A stretch of 64,000 nt of DNA from an uncultured Lachnospiraceae bacterium (GCA_947174505.1 CAMWJF010000001.1:124001-188000), one strand, 5' to 3'. Shown: positions 26,338 through 35,590, numbered from the stretch's first letter. Notes: generated by a model not told the origin, from the letters alone. Program-made: numbers and translations.

Positions 26338-28260
26338 ATGAAAGAGAAATTAACCTACTGCAAAATTCTGGGAACAAACATCAATGTCACGAACATGGAG
26401 GACACCATCGCCTATATTACGGACAATCTGGAGTCGTTAAAGGGCGATTACATCTGTGTCTCCAACGTGCACACCACGGTGATGGCATACCGGGATAAAG
26501 CCTACCGCAACGTGCAGAACAGCGGGGCGATGGCGCTTCCCGATGGACAGCCCCTGTCCATAGTCAGCAGGAAAAGAGGATTTTCGCAGGCGAGGAGAGT
26601 GCCGGGGCCGGATTTGATGCCGGCCATCCTTGATCTGTCGCAGAAGACGGGGTACCGTCATTATTTTTACGGCAGCACGGACGCGACACTGGAGGCGCTT
26701 CGGGCGGCGCTGCTGCGGCGCTACCCGAAGCTGCAGATTGCGGGCATGTATTCACCGCCGTTTCGGGAGTTGACGAGAGAAGAGGATGAGGAAATTGTCA
26801 GGCGGATTAACGACAGCGGCGCCGATTTTGTCTGGGTGGCGCTTGGCGCGCCAAAGCAGGAATGGTGGATGTATGAGCACCGCCACAGGATAAAAGCGTT
26901 GATGCTGGGCGTAGGTGCGGCTTTTGATTTTACGGCGGGCACGACCAAACGTGCGCCCATGTGGATGCAGAGACTGTGTCTGGAATGGGTGTTTCGGATT
27001 TTGCGCGAGCCCAAACGTATGCTGCCCAGATATTTGAATACGAATTTTGCGTTTCTCTATTATGTCTGCCGCGAGGGAAAGACGGTAAAACGGGCGGCAA
27101 AGAGCGGGATGCGCATCGCCATGATCGGCCACAAGCGGATTCCCTCCAGAGAGGGGGGCGTGGAAGTGGTGGTGGACGAACTCTCCGTGCGGATGACGGC
27201 TATGGGCCACCGCGTGGACGCTTACAACCGTTTCGGCCATCATGTCTCTGGCAAAAAATACGATCAGGAGTACGGCTGGAAGGGGCGGAAGTTTTACAAA
27301 GGCGTCCGGGTTTACATCGTGCCTACTTTTCGCAGAAGCAGCCTGAATGCGATCGTGTATACTTTTTTTGCAACGATCATGGCGCTTTTTCACCAGTATG
27401 ATGTGATCCACTACCATGCGGAAGGCCCCTGCGCCATGCTCTGGCTGCCGCATTTTCTGAAAAGGAAGGTTGTGGTGACCATTCACGGACTTGACTGGCA
27501 GAGAGCAAAATGGGGCAATTTCGCCTCCTTTGTGATAAAGTTCGGGGAGAAGATGGCGGCCAGATACGCCGACGACATTATTGTGCTTTCCGACAATGTA
27601 AAGGAGTATTTTTGGAAGACATATAACAGAAAGGTTACTTATATTCCAAACGGAATTAACAGACCGGCGCCGCAGGGACAGACGGTGATCGGTGAAAAGT
27701 ATGGTCTGCAGAAGGACGGCTATTTCCTGTTTCTGGCGCGCATTGTGCCGGAGAAGGGACTGCATTATCTGATCGAGGCGTTTTCCGGGCTGGAAACGGA
27801 TAAAAAACTGGTGATTGCCGGGGGCAGTTCCCAGGCTTATGGCTATATGGAACAGATTCACCGGATGGCGGCGGAGGATGATAGAATCCTGATGACAGAT
27901 TTTGTGCAGGGACAGGTTTTGGAGGAGCTGTACGCTAATGCGTACGTTTTTGTGCTGCCAAGCGACGTGGAAGGCATGGCGCTTACGCTGTTAGAGGCCA
28001 TGAGCTATGGCGCCTGCTGTCTGGTCAGTGACATCCGTGAGAATACGGAAGTGGTGGAGGATAAGGCCCGGACTTTCAAAAAGGGGAATGTGAAAGACTT
28101 GAGAAGACAGCTTACGTGGCTGCTGGAGCATCCCGATGAGGTGCGTCGCATGGGTGAGGAGAGCGTGGATTATATCTGTGCAAAATATGACTGGGACGAT
28201 GTGACAGAGCGGACGTTAGCCGTGTATGAGAAGGCAGCGAGAAAAAAGGAGAACGTTTGA
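26338..28260 (+). CDS. Bifunctional WecG/TagA/CpsF (GT26) - GT4 fusion glycosyltransferase
   Basis: 640 residues from ATG 26338 (GGGGAG upstream). Residues 1 to about 245 are a complete GT26 domain: VSNVHTTVMAYRD, ALPDGQPLSIVSR, PDLMPAIL, GAPKQEWWMYEHRH near 171 and GVGAAFDFTAGTTKRAP. Residues about 258-640 are a complete GT4 enzyme: EGGVEVVVDELS near 271, HYHAEGP, PNGINRP, LARIVPEKGLHYLIEAF and EGMALTLLEAMSYG near 544. The junction EGKTVKRAAKSGMRIAMIG has no stop or frameshift. GT26 proteins usually add ManNAc or ManNAcA to a lipid-linked GlcNAc; the GT4 half would add the next sugar. Confidence 0.9.
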   Translation: MKEKLTYCKILGTNINVTNMEDTIAYITDNLESLKGDYICVSNVHTTVMAYRDKAYRNVQNSGAMALPDGQPLSIVSRKRGFSQARRVPGPDLMPAILDLSQKTGYRHYFYGSTDATLEALRAALLRRYPKLQIAGMYSPPFRELTREEDEEIVRRINDSGADFVWVALGAPKQEWWMYEHRHRIKALMLGVGAAFDFTAGTTKRAPMWMQRLCLEWVFRILREPKRMLPRYLNTNFAFLYYVCREGKTVKRAAKSGMRIAMIGHKRIPSREGGVEVVVDELSVRMTAMGHRVDAYNRFGHHVSGKKYDQEYGWKGRKFYKGVRVYIVPTFRRSSLNAIVYTFFATIMALFHQYDVIHYHAEGPCAMLWLPHFLKRKVVVTIHGLDWQRAKWGNFASFVIKFGEKMAARYADDIIVLSDNVKEYFWKTYNRKVTYIPNGINRPAPQGQTVIGEKYGLQKDGYFLFLARIVPEKGLHYLIEAFSGLETDKKLVIAGGSSQAYGYMEQIHRMAAEDDRILMTDFVQGQVLEELYANAYVFVLPSDVEGMALTLLEAMSYGACCLVSDIRENTEVVEDKARTFKKGNVKDLRRQLTWLLEHPDEVRRMGEESVDYICAKYDWDDVTERTLAVYEKAARKKENV

Positions 28261-30140
28261 TGCGCAAGAGAACATGTATGGGCATTTTGCTGGCAGCGGC
28301 GGCTGTGGCGGCGGTATGCTGCCTGTACGTTAAGAATAGGAATAGCGTTATGCTCCTTGTGGAGAACGGGCAGCCCTGTATCAGTGTCCGCACGGCGCAA
28401 AGTGAAAACAGGGTGTTTCTGTGGCAGGATGAGGAGGCGGAAGAGGAGACAGACGGATATTTTTTCCTGCCATCCTGCGTCAGCCATCATAAAATCCGTC
28501 TGGGCGATACGGGCGGGAGCAGCGTGCAGATAGATGGACAGCTCTATGAGGAGGGCGACAGCTTCAGCTGGGAAGAGGGCCACGCTTACGGGCTGCAGAT
28601 TACGGATGCTTCTTACGCAGACCATACTTACGAGGTATGGTTTATGAAATCCGCGAACATTCCAGCCATGTTTATCGACACGGCAAGCGGTAGTCTGGAT
28701 TATCTGCATGAGAATAAGGAAAACGAAGAGACTGGACGGATCTGCGTATTGCAGGCGGACGGTGTCACAGAATATCAGGACGAGCTGCCGCGGATATCGG
28801 GCAGGGGCAACTCTACCTGGGAGTTTGAGAAAAAGCCTTATGCCCTCAAGCTGAAGGCGGACCAGCCTCTCTGCGGCCTGCGCGCGAGCGACCGTTGGCG
28901 GCTTTTGGCGCTCTGGAATGAGGGCAGCAGGATGGGCGATAAGATAGCCATGGATCTGGCGCAGGAGCTGGGACTTTCCTACAGCACGCAGGGAACCTGG
29001 GTGGATCTGTATTTGAATGGAGAGTACCGGGGCAGTTATCTTTTGACAGAATCTGTGACAGTGGGCTCAGGCCGTGTTGATATATACGATATGGAAAATA
29101 ATAATAAACAAAAAAATGTTTCCATAGAAGCGGGGACGGCCAGTAGATATGTGGAGGAAGACAATAAGGGATATCTTCTGGAGGATGGAGCTGAGACAGA
29201 CGGCGGTTATCTGATTGAGAAAGACCATCCGAAGCACTGGGAAGCAGAGGAGAGCGGGTTCCGTCTTTCCAGAGGGGATCTCTTTACCATCAATTCGCCG
29301 CGTCATGCGTCGAAGGAGCAGGTGGCTTATATACAAAATTATGTGGAGGAAATCGACGCTCTCGTGCAAGATGCGGATCCTGCGGTCTGGGAGAAGCTGG
29401 ATCTGACAAGCTTTGTCAAAAGATTTCTGGTGGACGAGATCGCGCTGGAGATGGACACGGGTTCCACCAGCATGTACTTTTATAAGGACAGAGGGGATGA
29501 CAAGCTTTATTCCGGCCCTGCATGGGATTATGATAATGCGTTTGGCGAGGATAGCGGCAGCGACGGCTTTTTTGTGAATTACGGGGAGACCATTGTGAAC
29601 AATAACGAGCGGCTGGCAATCTCCCTTAACTGGTATCAGAAGCTCTATGAGACGCCTGAGATGTATCAGTGCGCTGTGGAGGAATATGCGGGGGTTCTGC
29701 CCTTTTTCGAAAAACTTTTGGGCACGGGCATTGACAGATATGCGGATCAGATCAGGGCCTCCGTGGCGATGGACGACGCCAGATGGGAAAGTGTCCGGGC
29801 TGCCGGTAACGACATGCCGCGTTATAAAAGTTTTGAGGCAAATGTAAATTATACGAAATTCTTTCTTGCGAACCGCCTGAATTGTCTGTGCGCGAGATGG
29901 GGTGTGCCGCACGAAGCTTTTACCGCTCCTGCAAGCGGGGCAATGCATCAGGTTACCTTTTCGGTTTACGAGGGTGTGGTGGAGAAGGTGGAAGCGCCGG
30001 ACGGGGAGCCGCTTTCCTACACACCGGACTATGACGGCGGCGTGTATCAGGGCTGGACGTACAGGCGGGGCGGCGAGCCTTACAGCAGTTATATTCCCGT
30101 TTATGAGGATATGGAGCTGTACAACGCAAAGTGGGAGTAG
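28260..30140 (+). CDS. CotH-type spore-coat/secreted kinase-like protein with C-terminal repeat domain
   Basis: 626 residues; ATG overlaps the previous stop (TGATG), indicating coupled translation. An N-terminal membrane segment/signal anchor (about 7-22) exports the rest. The CotH core is clear: GRGNSTWEFEKKPYALKLK near 180, WRLLALWNEGSRMGDKIAM, LYLNGEYRGSYLLTE, and SGPAWDYDNAFG near 418 containing the metal-binding Asp residues. Known CotH proteins are secreted atypical kinases that phosphorylate Ser residues of coat proteins. The last 60 residues (VTFSVYEGVVEKV ... MELYNAKWE) resemble an InlB B-repeat. I infer phosphorylation or anchoring of a glycan or surface protein. Confidence 0.85.
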   Translation: MRKRTCMGILLAAAAVAAVCCLYVKNRNSVMLLVENGQPCISVRTAQSENRVFLWQDEEAEEETDGYFFLPSCVSHHKIRLGDTGGSSVQIDGQLYEEGDSFSWEEGHAYGLQITDASYADHTYEVWFMKSANIPAMFIDTASGSLDYLHENKENEETGRICVLQADGVTEYQDELPRISGRGNSTWEFEKKPYALKLKADQPLCGLRASDRWRLLALWNEGSRMGDKIAMDLAQELGLSYSTQGTWVDLYLNGEYRGSYLLTESVTVGSGRVDIYDMENNNKQKNVSIEAGTASRYVEEDNKGYLLEDGAETDGGYLIEKDHPKHWEAEESGFRLSRGDLFTINSPRHASKEQVAYIQNYVEEIDALVQDADPAVWEKLDLTSFVKRFLVDEIALEMDTGSTSMYFYKDRGDDKLYSGPAWDYDNAFGEDSGSDGFFVNYGETIVNNNERLAISLNWYQKLYETPEMYQCAVEEYAGVLPFFEKLLGTGIDRYADQIRASVAMDDARWESVRAAGNDMPRYKSFEANVNYTKFFLANRLNCLCARWGVPHEAFTAPASGAMHQVTFSVYEGVVEKVEAPDGEPLSYTPDYDGGVYQGWTYRRGGEPYSSYIPVYEDMELYNAKWE

Positions 30141-30142
30141 CC

Positions 30143-30209
30143 GTGTAAAAAGTACTTCTAAAGACGTCCCGCCATTGGGCTGGACGCCAAGAAGTACTAT
30201 GTTTCGCAC
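30143..30209. repeat. 67-bp nested palindrome, copy 2 of the dispersed hairpin repeat
   Basis: Starts three bases after the cotH-like stop. AGTACTTCT (30151-30159) pairs with AGAAGTACT (30190-30198); GACGTCC (30163-30169) pairs with GGACGCC (30182-30188) with one mismatch; an outer GTG..AAA / TTT..CAC stem is imperfect. Compared with the copy at 10566, two T-A pairs have become C-G pairs, which keeps the stem. Confidence 0.85.
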
Positions 30210-30234
30210 AAGGATTGGCGGTCAAGGAGATGTT

Positions 30235-31533
30235 ATGAAAATTCTGATTGTAAATAAATTTTTATATCCCAACGGTGGGTCGGAGACTTATATTTTTCAG
30301 TTGGGGGAAGAATTACAGAAGAGGGGACACGAAGTACAGTATTTCGGTATGGAACACGAAGGACGTATTGTGGGAAACCGGATAGACTGTTATACATCTG
30401 ATATGGATTTCCATACGGGAAAACTGCAAAAGCTTCTCTATCCTTTTAAAATTATCTATTCCTTTGAGGCGAAGCACAGAATGGGCAGGGTGCTGCGGGA
30501 TATGAATCCCGACGTGGTGCACCTGAATAACATCAACTTCCAGCTTACGCCCTCGGTGATTTATGCGGTGCGGGCGTATGAAAAAAAATGCGGCCGCAAA
30601 GTAAGGCTTGTGTATACGGCCCATGATTACCAGTGGGTGTGCCCCAACCATATGATGCGCATACCATCCTCGGGGAAAATCTGTTTTGCCTGCAAGGGCG
30701 GATATTTCGGTGCGTGCAGCAAGAATCGGTGCATTCACAATTCGCGGGTGAAAAGCCTGTTAGGGACGGTCGAGGCAAAATTTTATATGCGGCGTAGGAC
30801 CTACGGCATGGTTGATGTCATCATCTGTCCCAGTGCATTTATGAAAAAACAGCTTGATACCAATCCCCTTTTGGCGGAGAAAACCGTGATGATGCGCAAT
30901 TTCGTCGAACGGGCGGCAGGAGAAGAGCCGGGCGGTGCGGATATGACTGCAGAGCGGGCGGCAGATATGGATAAGGCTGGCAGCGTAGGTGCGGAGAAAC
31001 AGAGGGGGATAAAGCCAGGGACAGGCAGAAAGCTGGGGGACTATGTACTCTACTTTGGACGCTTTTCTGAGGAAAAGGGGATTGGAACGCTGCTTGCGGC
31101 CTGCGAAGCCCTGCCGGACATTCCGTTTGTTTTTGCCGGGTCAGGGCCCTTGGAAGAACAGGTGTCAAAAGTGAAAAATGTGGAGAATAAAGGTTTTGTG
31201 ACAGGGGAAGCTCTGCACAGGCTGATTGCCGGGGCGCGGTTTTCGGTTTACCCCTCCGAGTGGTATGAGAACGGTCCGTTTTCCGTGATGGAGTCGCAGA
31301 TGTACGGTACGCCGGTGCTGGTTTCAGATCTGGGCGGTGCTCCGGAGCTGGTGCAGCCCGGACGGACGGGAGAACTTTTCCGGGGCGGAGATGTGCAGGA
31401 GCTGACGGCGCATATCAGGGAGCTGTGGGAACAGCCTGAATTGTGCAGGGAGTACCGGGAAAACTGTAAAGATATAAAATTCGATACAATTGGGGAATAT
31501 TGTGATAAAATAGTGAGGAATGTATATCAGTAA
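30235..31533 (+). CDS. GT4 glycosyltransferase
   Basis: 432 residues from ATG 30235, with AAGGAG at 30224-30229; an open frame back to 29902 only reads through the cotH 3' end and the hairpin repeat. MKILIVNKFLYPNGGSETYI is a classic GT4 start. The second half has YVLYFGRFSEEKGIGTLLAA, FAGSGPLEEQV and WYENGPFSVMESQMYGTPVL with the E-x7-E donor site. A low-complexity insert of about 35 residues (around 223-258) separates the two lobes. Donor unknown. Confidence 0.88.
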   Translation: MKILIVNKFLYPNGGSETYIFQLGEELQKRGHEVQYFGMEHEGRIVGNRIDCYTSDMDFHTGKLQKLLYPFKIIYSFEAKHRMGRVLRDMNPDVVHLNNINFQLTPSVIYAVRAYEKKCGRKVRLVYTAHDYQWVCPNHMMRIPSSGKICFACKGGYFGACSKNRCIHNSRVKSLLGTVEAKFYMRRRTYGMVDVIICPSAFMKKQLDTNPLLAEKTVMMRNFVERAAGEEPGGADMTAERAADMDKAGSVGAEKQRGIKPGTGRKLGDYVLYFGRFSEEKGIGTLLAACEALPDIPFVFAGSGPLEEQVSKVKNVENKGFVTGEALHRLIAGARFSVYPSEWYENGPFSVMESQMYGTPVLVSDLGGAPELVQPGRTGELFRGGDVQELTAHIRELWEQPELCREYRENCKDIKFDTIGEYCDKIVRNVYQ

Positions 31534-32746
31534 AGGAGATGTGAGGGCTGTCGTTCGGGCTTTTCGAGACATCCATGTCACGAAATTGCCGGTTTATGGG
31601 CAGAATATTAAGAAAATCCAATTTGCCTCCGCGAAGGCAGCGCGGCATATTTGTGCCGACTGCATGTCGGGAATCTTTACAGATAAACTTAGAGTTTCGG
31701 CCAGTAAGGAGGGAATGATACACAAAGGAGCAGCGATTATGGCAAGACGAACTTTGTACGGCACAGTAATTGTCACATACAGGTGTAACGCGAGATGTAA
31801 TATGTGCGACTGCTTTAAGGATCCTACCAGACCTGATGAGGAGATTACGCTGGAGGATATCAGAAAACTGCCGGAGATGGCTTTTACAAACATCACGGGC
31901 GGGGAGCCTTTTATCAGACAGGATATCCCGGACATTGTGCGGGAGCTTTACAAGAAATCTGACAGGATTGTCATATCTACCAACGGCTATTTTACAGATC
32001 GTATCATTGCGCTGTGCCGGGAGTTTCCGAAGGTGGGAATCCGCATCAGCATTGAAGGACTGCAGGAGACGAATGATAAAATCCGCGGGATTCCAGACGG
32101 CTTTAACAGAGGGTATAAGACACTCAAGACGCTGGTGGAGATGGGGCATCCCGACGTGGGCTTCGGTATGACGGTGCAGGACATGAACTGTGAAGATCTG
32201 GTGCCGCTTTATAATATCGCCAACGATATGGGGATGGAGTTTGCCACGGCGACTTTGCACAATTCCTTTTATTTCCGCAAGACGGATAATAAGATAGACG
32301 ACAAGTACAAAGTGGCGCAGAATTTCGAGAAGCTGATTAATGAGCTGTTAAAGAGCAGATCGCCCAAAAAGTGGTTCCGCGCCTACTTTAACCATGGGCT
32401 GATCAATTATATTTACGGCAATAAGAGGCTTTTGCCCTGCGACATGTCGAAAAACGCCTTTTTCATCGATCCCTTCTGCGACGTGATTCCCTGTAACGGG
32501 ATGGAGAAAAAGGCGGTTATGGGAAATCTCCGGGAACAGAGCTGGGAGGAGCTTTGGAACTCCGAACAGGCACAGAAGGTGCGGGAGTGCACAAGAAAGT
32601 GCGGCAGAAACTGCTGGATGATCGGTTCCGCGTCCCCGGCGATGCATAAGTACATCTGGGTGCCCGGGTGGTGGGTGGTTAAGCATAAATTCCTAAAGGG
32701 CGGCAGATACAGCCTGAAAGAAAATAAATATATCGGACAGAAGTAA
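31520..32746 (+). CDS. Radical SAM enzyme with C-terminal cysteine-rich (SPASM-like) region
   Basis: 408 residues if started at ATG 31520, overlapping the GT4 gene by 14 bases; ATG 31739 has the better ribosome site (AAAGGAG) and would give 335 residues. The iron-sulfur cluster motif is CNARCNMC (Cys 89, 93, 96), followed by NITGGEPFIRQD and VISTNGY. C-terminal cysteines in LPCDMSK, PFCDVIPCNGMEKK and CTRKCGRNCW suggest an auxiliary cluster. Radical SAM enzymes in glycan loci can dehydrate, epimerise or otherwise modify sugars or carry out peptide chemistry; the substrate here is unknown. Confidence 0.85.
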   Translation: MYISKGDVRAVVRAFRDIHVTKLPVYGQNIKKIQFASAKAARHICADCMSGIFTDKLRVSASKEGMIHKGAAIMARRTLYGTVIVTYRCNARCNMCDCFKDPTRPDEEITLEDIRKLPEMAFTNITGGEPFIRQDIPDIVRELYKKSDRIVISTNGYFTDRIIALCREFPKVGIRISIEGLQETNDKIRGIPDGFNRGYKTLKTLVEMGHPDVGFGMTVQDMNCEDLVPLYNIANDMGMEFATATLHNSFYFRKTDNKIDDKYKVAQNFEKLINELLKSRSPKKWFRAYFNHGLINYIYGNKRLLPCDMSKNAFFIDPFCDVIPCNGMEKKAVMGNLREQSWEELWNSEQAQKVRECTRKCGRNCWMIGSASPAMHKYIWVPGWWVVKHKFLKGGRYSLKENKYIGQK

Positions 32747-32761
32747 TTTTTGGAGGATTGC

Positions 32762-33910
32762 ATGAAATTCCTGTATGTGGCCCCGCGTTACCACACGAAT
32801 CAGATGGATATTATGAAGGGACTGACAGAGCATGGGCATGAGGTGCGCTTTATCAGCCATTATGCGGCTGTTATCGAAGATTACTCCTGTGTGACGCCCA
32901 TTGTGCTGGGGTACTCACGGCTGTACAGACTCATAGATTTTCTTTATGTGAAGGTAATTCACAGAAAAGATCCGACAGCTATCGTGTTTAAAATACAGCA
33001 TGGATTTCCGCCCCTGAGGAAGCTCAGAAAGCTGATCTGCGGCTTTGCGCCGGATCTGGTTATTCTGCGGGAGCGCTCGGTGTATTCCATGGCGGCATAC
33101 CATATTTGTAAGAAGAAAGGATATCCATGTATTCTTTATAACCAGAACCCACTCTGGTCGGAGCCTGCAAAGACGGATCTGCGGCACCGTCTGGTGGACC
33201 GTATGACGCCGCCGCTTCGCATGACGCCTGTGATGGGTGAAAAAAAGCAGGGGATGACCGTGAAGGAGAACGATTATTTTGTGCCCTTTGTAGTCAACCC
33301 GCAGAGAGAGCCCCAAAAGCGGACATATTTTAGGGGTGGCAGGATACATATCCTGTGCATAGGCAAGTATGAAATCAGGAAACATCATCTGGAGCTTTTG
33401 AGGGCAGCAGAACAGCTCCGGGATAAATACGAGCTTCACGTAACGCTGGTGGGAGAAGCCACGAATCATTTTCAGAAGGCATACTGTGAACAGGTAAAAG
33501 ATTATGTGCGGGAACACCGTATGGAAAATCTGGTTACGGTGAAAACAAACGTGCCAAAACGCGATATGGAGCGGGAGTATCTGGCGGCGGATCTGTATGT
33601 GATTCCGAGTACGCTGGAGATGGCGTCGGTATCGCAGCTTGAAGCCATGAGCTATTCCCTGCCGGTGATCTGCAGCGATACCAACGGCACGGCCTGCTAT
33701 GTGGAGGACGGCGTGACGGGCTATCTGTTCCGGGACTGCGACGAGGCGGATCTGCTTTCCAAACTGGACGCCATGCTGTCAGACCGGGAGTGGATGTTGT
33801 CCATGGGAGCGGCGGGTTACCGCGCGGTGGTGGAAAAATATAATTTTGAAAACTATTTTGACACGGTAATGGGTATGCGGGAGAAGCTCGTACAGGAAAA
33901 TCCGCGTTGA
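32762..33910 (+). CDS. GT4 glycosyltransferase
   Basis: 382 residues from ATG 32762 with GGAGG at 32752-32756. MKFLYVAPRYHTNQMDIMKG opens a GT-B fold; RIHILCIGKYEIRKHHLELL starts the C-terminal lobe, and STLEMASVSQLEAMSYSLPVI near residue 280 holds the donor site, although the first Glu of E-x7-E is placed in LEMASVSQLEA, a variant. CYVEDGVTGYLFRD follows. The N-terminal half has several aromatic and basic patches likely to touch the membrane. Sugar unknown. Confidence 0.8.
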   Translation: MKFLYVAPRYHTNQMDIMKGLTEHGHEVRFISHYAAVIEDYSCVTPIVLGYSRLYRLIDFLYVKVIHRKDPTAIVFKIQHGFPPLRKLRKLICGFAPDLVILRERSVYSMAAYHICKKKGYPCILYNQNPLWSEPAKTDLRHRLVDRMTPPLRMTPVMGEKKQGMTVKENDYFVPFVVNPQREPQKRTYFRGGRIHILCIGKYEIRKHHLELLRAAEQLRDKYELHVTLVGEATNHFQKAYCEQVKDYVREHRMENLVTVKTNVPKRDMEREYLAADLYVIPSTLEMASVSQLEAMSYSLPVICSDTNGTACYVEDGVTGYLFRDCDEADLLSKLDAMLSDREWMLSMGAAGYRAVVEKYNFENYFDTVMGMREKLVQENPR

Positions 33911-33953
33911 GTGAAACAGGAAGAATCGGGACAGATGATTGCGTCTGGGATAA

Positions 33954-34835
33954 GTGAATAAAATGAGACAAAAAGCAAAGGACATTTTGGCAGCGATTGT
34001 CTATTTCCTCTATGAAAAGGGCGTCCTGCACAATCGAATAAGTGTACACAACATCGATGAGACGATCGACGAACTGCTGCGCACGGAAAAGAGCATGGTG
34101 CGCTTCGGGGATGGGGAGATCGTGATGATAAAGGGCGGCGACCTGATGCTGCAGAAGGCCAGCCCGGAGATTACACAGGGGCTTCGAAAGATTCTGGCCT
34201 ATCCCGACGAACAACTGATGGTGACGATCCCTGACATTTTTGGGACGCTGTCGGACCACCACAGCGCAAGCAGACAGTTTTGGAAGGATCATCTGCTTTT
34301 TTGCAGAAAAACTTACGAAAGATACTGTAATTCTGGCCGGAGTTATTACAGTACTTTCGTTTCGCGCAGCTACTACTATGCCAAGGACAGGGGCGGCTGC
34401 GGCGCACAATTTGCTAAAATAAGAAAAATATGGGAAAATAGAGACATTGTTGTGGTGGAAGGGGAGCGGACGCACAACGGCGTCGGCAACGATCTGCTTG
34501 ATACGGCGCGCAGCGTAGAGCGCATTATCTGCCCGCCCAGCGACGCTTACGGGGCGGTTCCGGCCATTTTGGACGCCTGTACGGCCTACGGTAAGGACAG
34601 GCTGTTTTTATTGTCAGTGGGAGTAGCCGCGAAGTTTCTGGCGGTAGAGCTGTTTGAGCAGGGATACCGTGTGCTGGATATCGGGAATCTTGACATGGAG
34701 TATGAATGGTTTGTGAGGCGTGCGCCCGGGAAAATGAAATTGGAGAAACATGAGTTTGTCAGCGAGGAGGCGAACCGGGCGGCTGGGTATACGGCGTATC
34801 TGGAGCAGATTAAGGTTAGGGTGTATAATATGTGA
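33954..34835 (+). CDS. GT-D fold glycosyltransferase (DUF1792 / SP_1767-like)
   Basis: 293 residues from GTG 33954; ATG 33963 is an equal alternative. The family marks are MVRFGDGEIVMIKG near residue 50, VVVEGERTHNGVGNDLLD, FLLSVGVAAKFLA and DIGNLDMEYEWFVR near residue 243. DUF1792 was described as the GT-D fold, glucosyltransferases that extend glycans on streptococcal serine-rich adhesins; relatives are common in capsule loci. RFGDGE contributes the acidic metal site. It may act here on the repeat unit or on a glycoprotein. Confidence 0.85.
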   Translation: MNKMRQKAKDILAAIVYFLYEKGVLHNRISVHNIDETIDELLRTEKSMVRFGDGEIVMIKGGDLMLQKASPEITQGLRKILAYPDEQLMVTIPDIFGTLSDHHSASRQFWKDHLLFCRKTYERYCNSGRSYYSTFVSRSYYYAKDRGGCGAQFAKIRKIWENRDIVVVEGERTHNGVGNDLLDTARSVERIICPPSDAYGAVPAILDACTAYGKDRLFLLSVGVAAKFLAVELFEQGYRVLDIGNLDMEYEWFVRRAPGKMKLEKHEFVSEEANRAAGYTAYLEQIKVRVYNM

Positions 34836-34936
34836 AGTGCCGATGCATTTTAAGGGGCTCCTTGAGAAATTAGCATCCACTCGGGCTGTGTATTGGCAGA
34901 CCGCACACAACAAAATTAAGAGGTTAATATAGGAGC

Positions 34937-35524
34937 ATGATAGACAGCAGGGAAACTTATCAGTATTATATAAAACAGGATCAGCTCGCGTTGGGGCGGC
35001 AGCAGGATGGGCGGCCCCGGTTCTTTGGGGATGAGATCTGGAAGTTTGAGATTCTGCTTCGGAAGGTAGAGTATGATTTGAACTGCCGCCATGGGGCGGT
35101 GGGAAAACTGATCGGGAAATGGCATAAAATGCGGTTTCACCGCCTGAGCGTGCGGCTTGGGTTTACGATTCCGCCGAACGTGTTCGGGCCGGGGCTTTCC
35201 ATACCGCATTACGGGACGATTGTGGTGCATGGCAATGTGCGTGCGGGAAAAAACTGCCGTCTGCAGGAGGGCGTGACCATCGGCGCAACGAACGGGAGCC
35301 ATGAGGCGGCCGTGATCGGGGATAACTGTTATTTTGGAAGCGGCGCGAAGGTGATCGGCGCCGTCCGCATAGCGGACGATGTGGCTGTGGGGGCGAATGC
35401 CGTCGTGACAAAGGATATTATGGAATCAGGTACTACATGGGTCGGGATTCCGGCGAAAAGGATAAACAATCAGGGCTCCCGCAGTAATCTTTGCAGCGCG
35501 CTGTTTGAGAAAGAGGCGGATTGA
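34937..35524 (+). CDS. Serine acetyltransferase-like hexapeptide acyltransferase
   Basis: 195 residues. An N-terminal helical part of about 75 residues is followed by hexapeptide repeats: GPGLSIPHYGTIVVHGNVRAG, RLQEGVTIGATN, VIGDNCYFGSGAKVIGAVRIADDVAVGANAVV, ending WVGIPAKRI. This matches the CysE-like branch widely used in polysaccharide loci to O-acetylate sugars rather than serine; GTIVVHGN holds the His of the active site. The 101-bp gap before it contains no clear promoter. Acts in the cytoplasm with acetyl-CoA. Confidence 0.85.
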   Translation: MIDSRETYQYYIKQDQLALGRQQDGRPRFFGDEIWKFEILLRKVEYDLNCRHGAVGKLIGKWHKMRFHRLSVRLGFTIPPNVFGPGLSIPHYGTIVVHGNVRAGKNCRLQEGVTIGATNGSHEAAVIGDNCYFGSGAKVIGAVRIADDVAVGANAVVTKDIMESGTTWVGIPAKRINNQGSRSNLCSALFEKEAD

Positions 35525-35590
35525 GGAGACTCTGCGGAAGTACAAAGGTGCAAAGGCGGCGGGAAGCCGGGATTAAGGAGCAGCGGGACT

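Noticed and set aside
29902-30234. Long N-terminal extension of the GT4 gene through the cotH 3' end
   Set aside because: It is out-of-frame cotH sequence plus the repeat; ATG 30235 has a strong AAGGAG site and a classic GT4 N-terminus.
34750-34932. 60-codon + strand frame spanning the gap after the GT-D gene
   Set aside because: Its first half is a shadow of the GT-D gene; the intergenic half has no ribosome site or recognisable domain.
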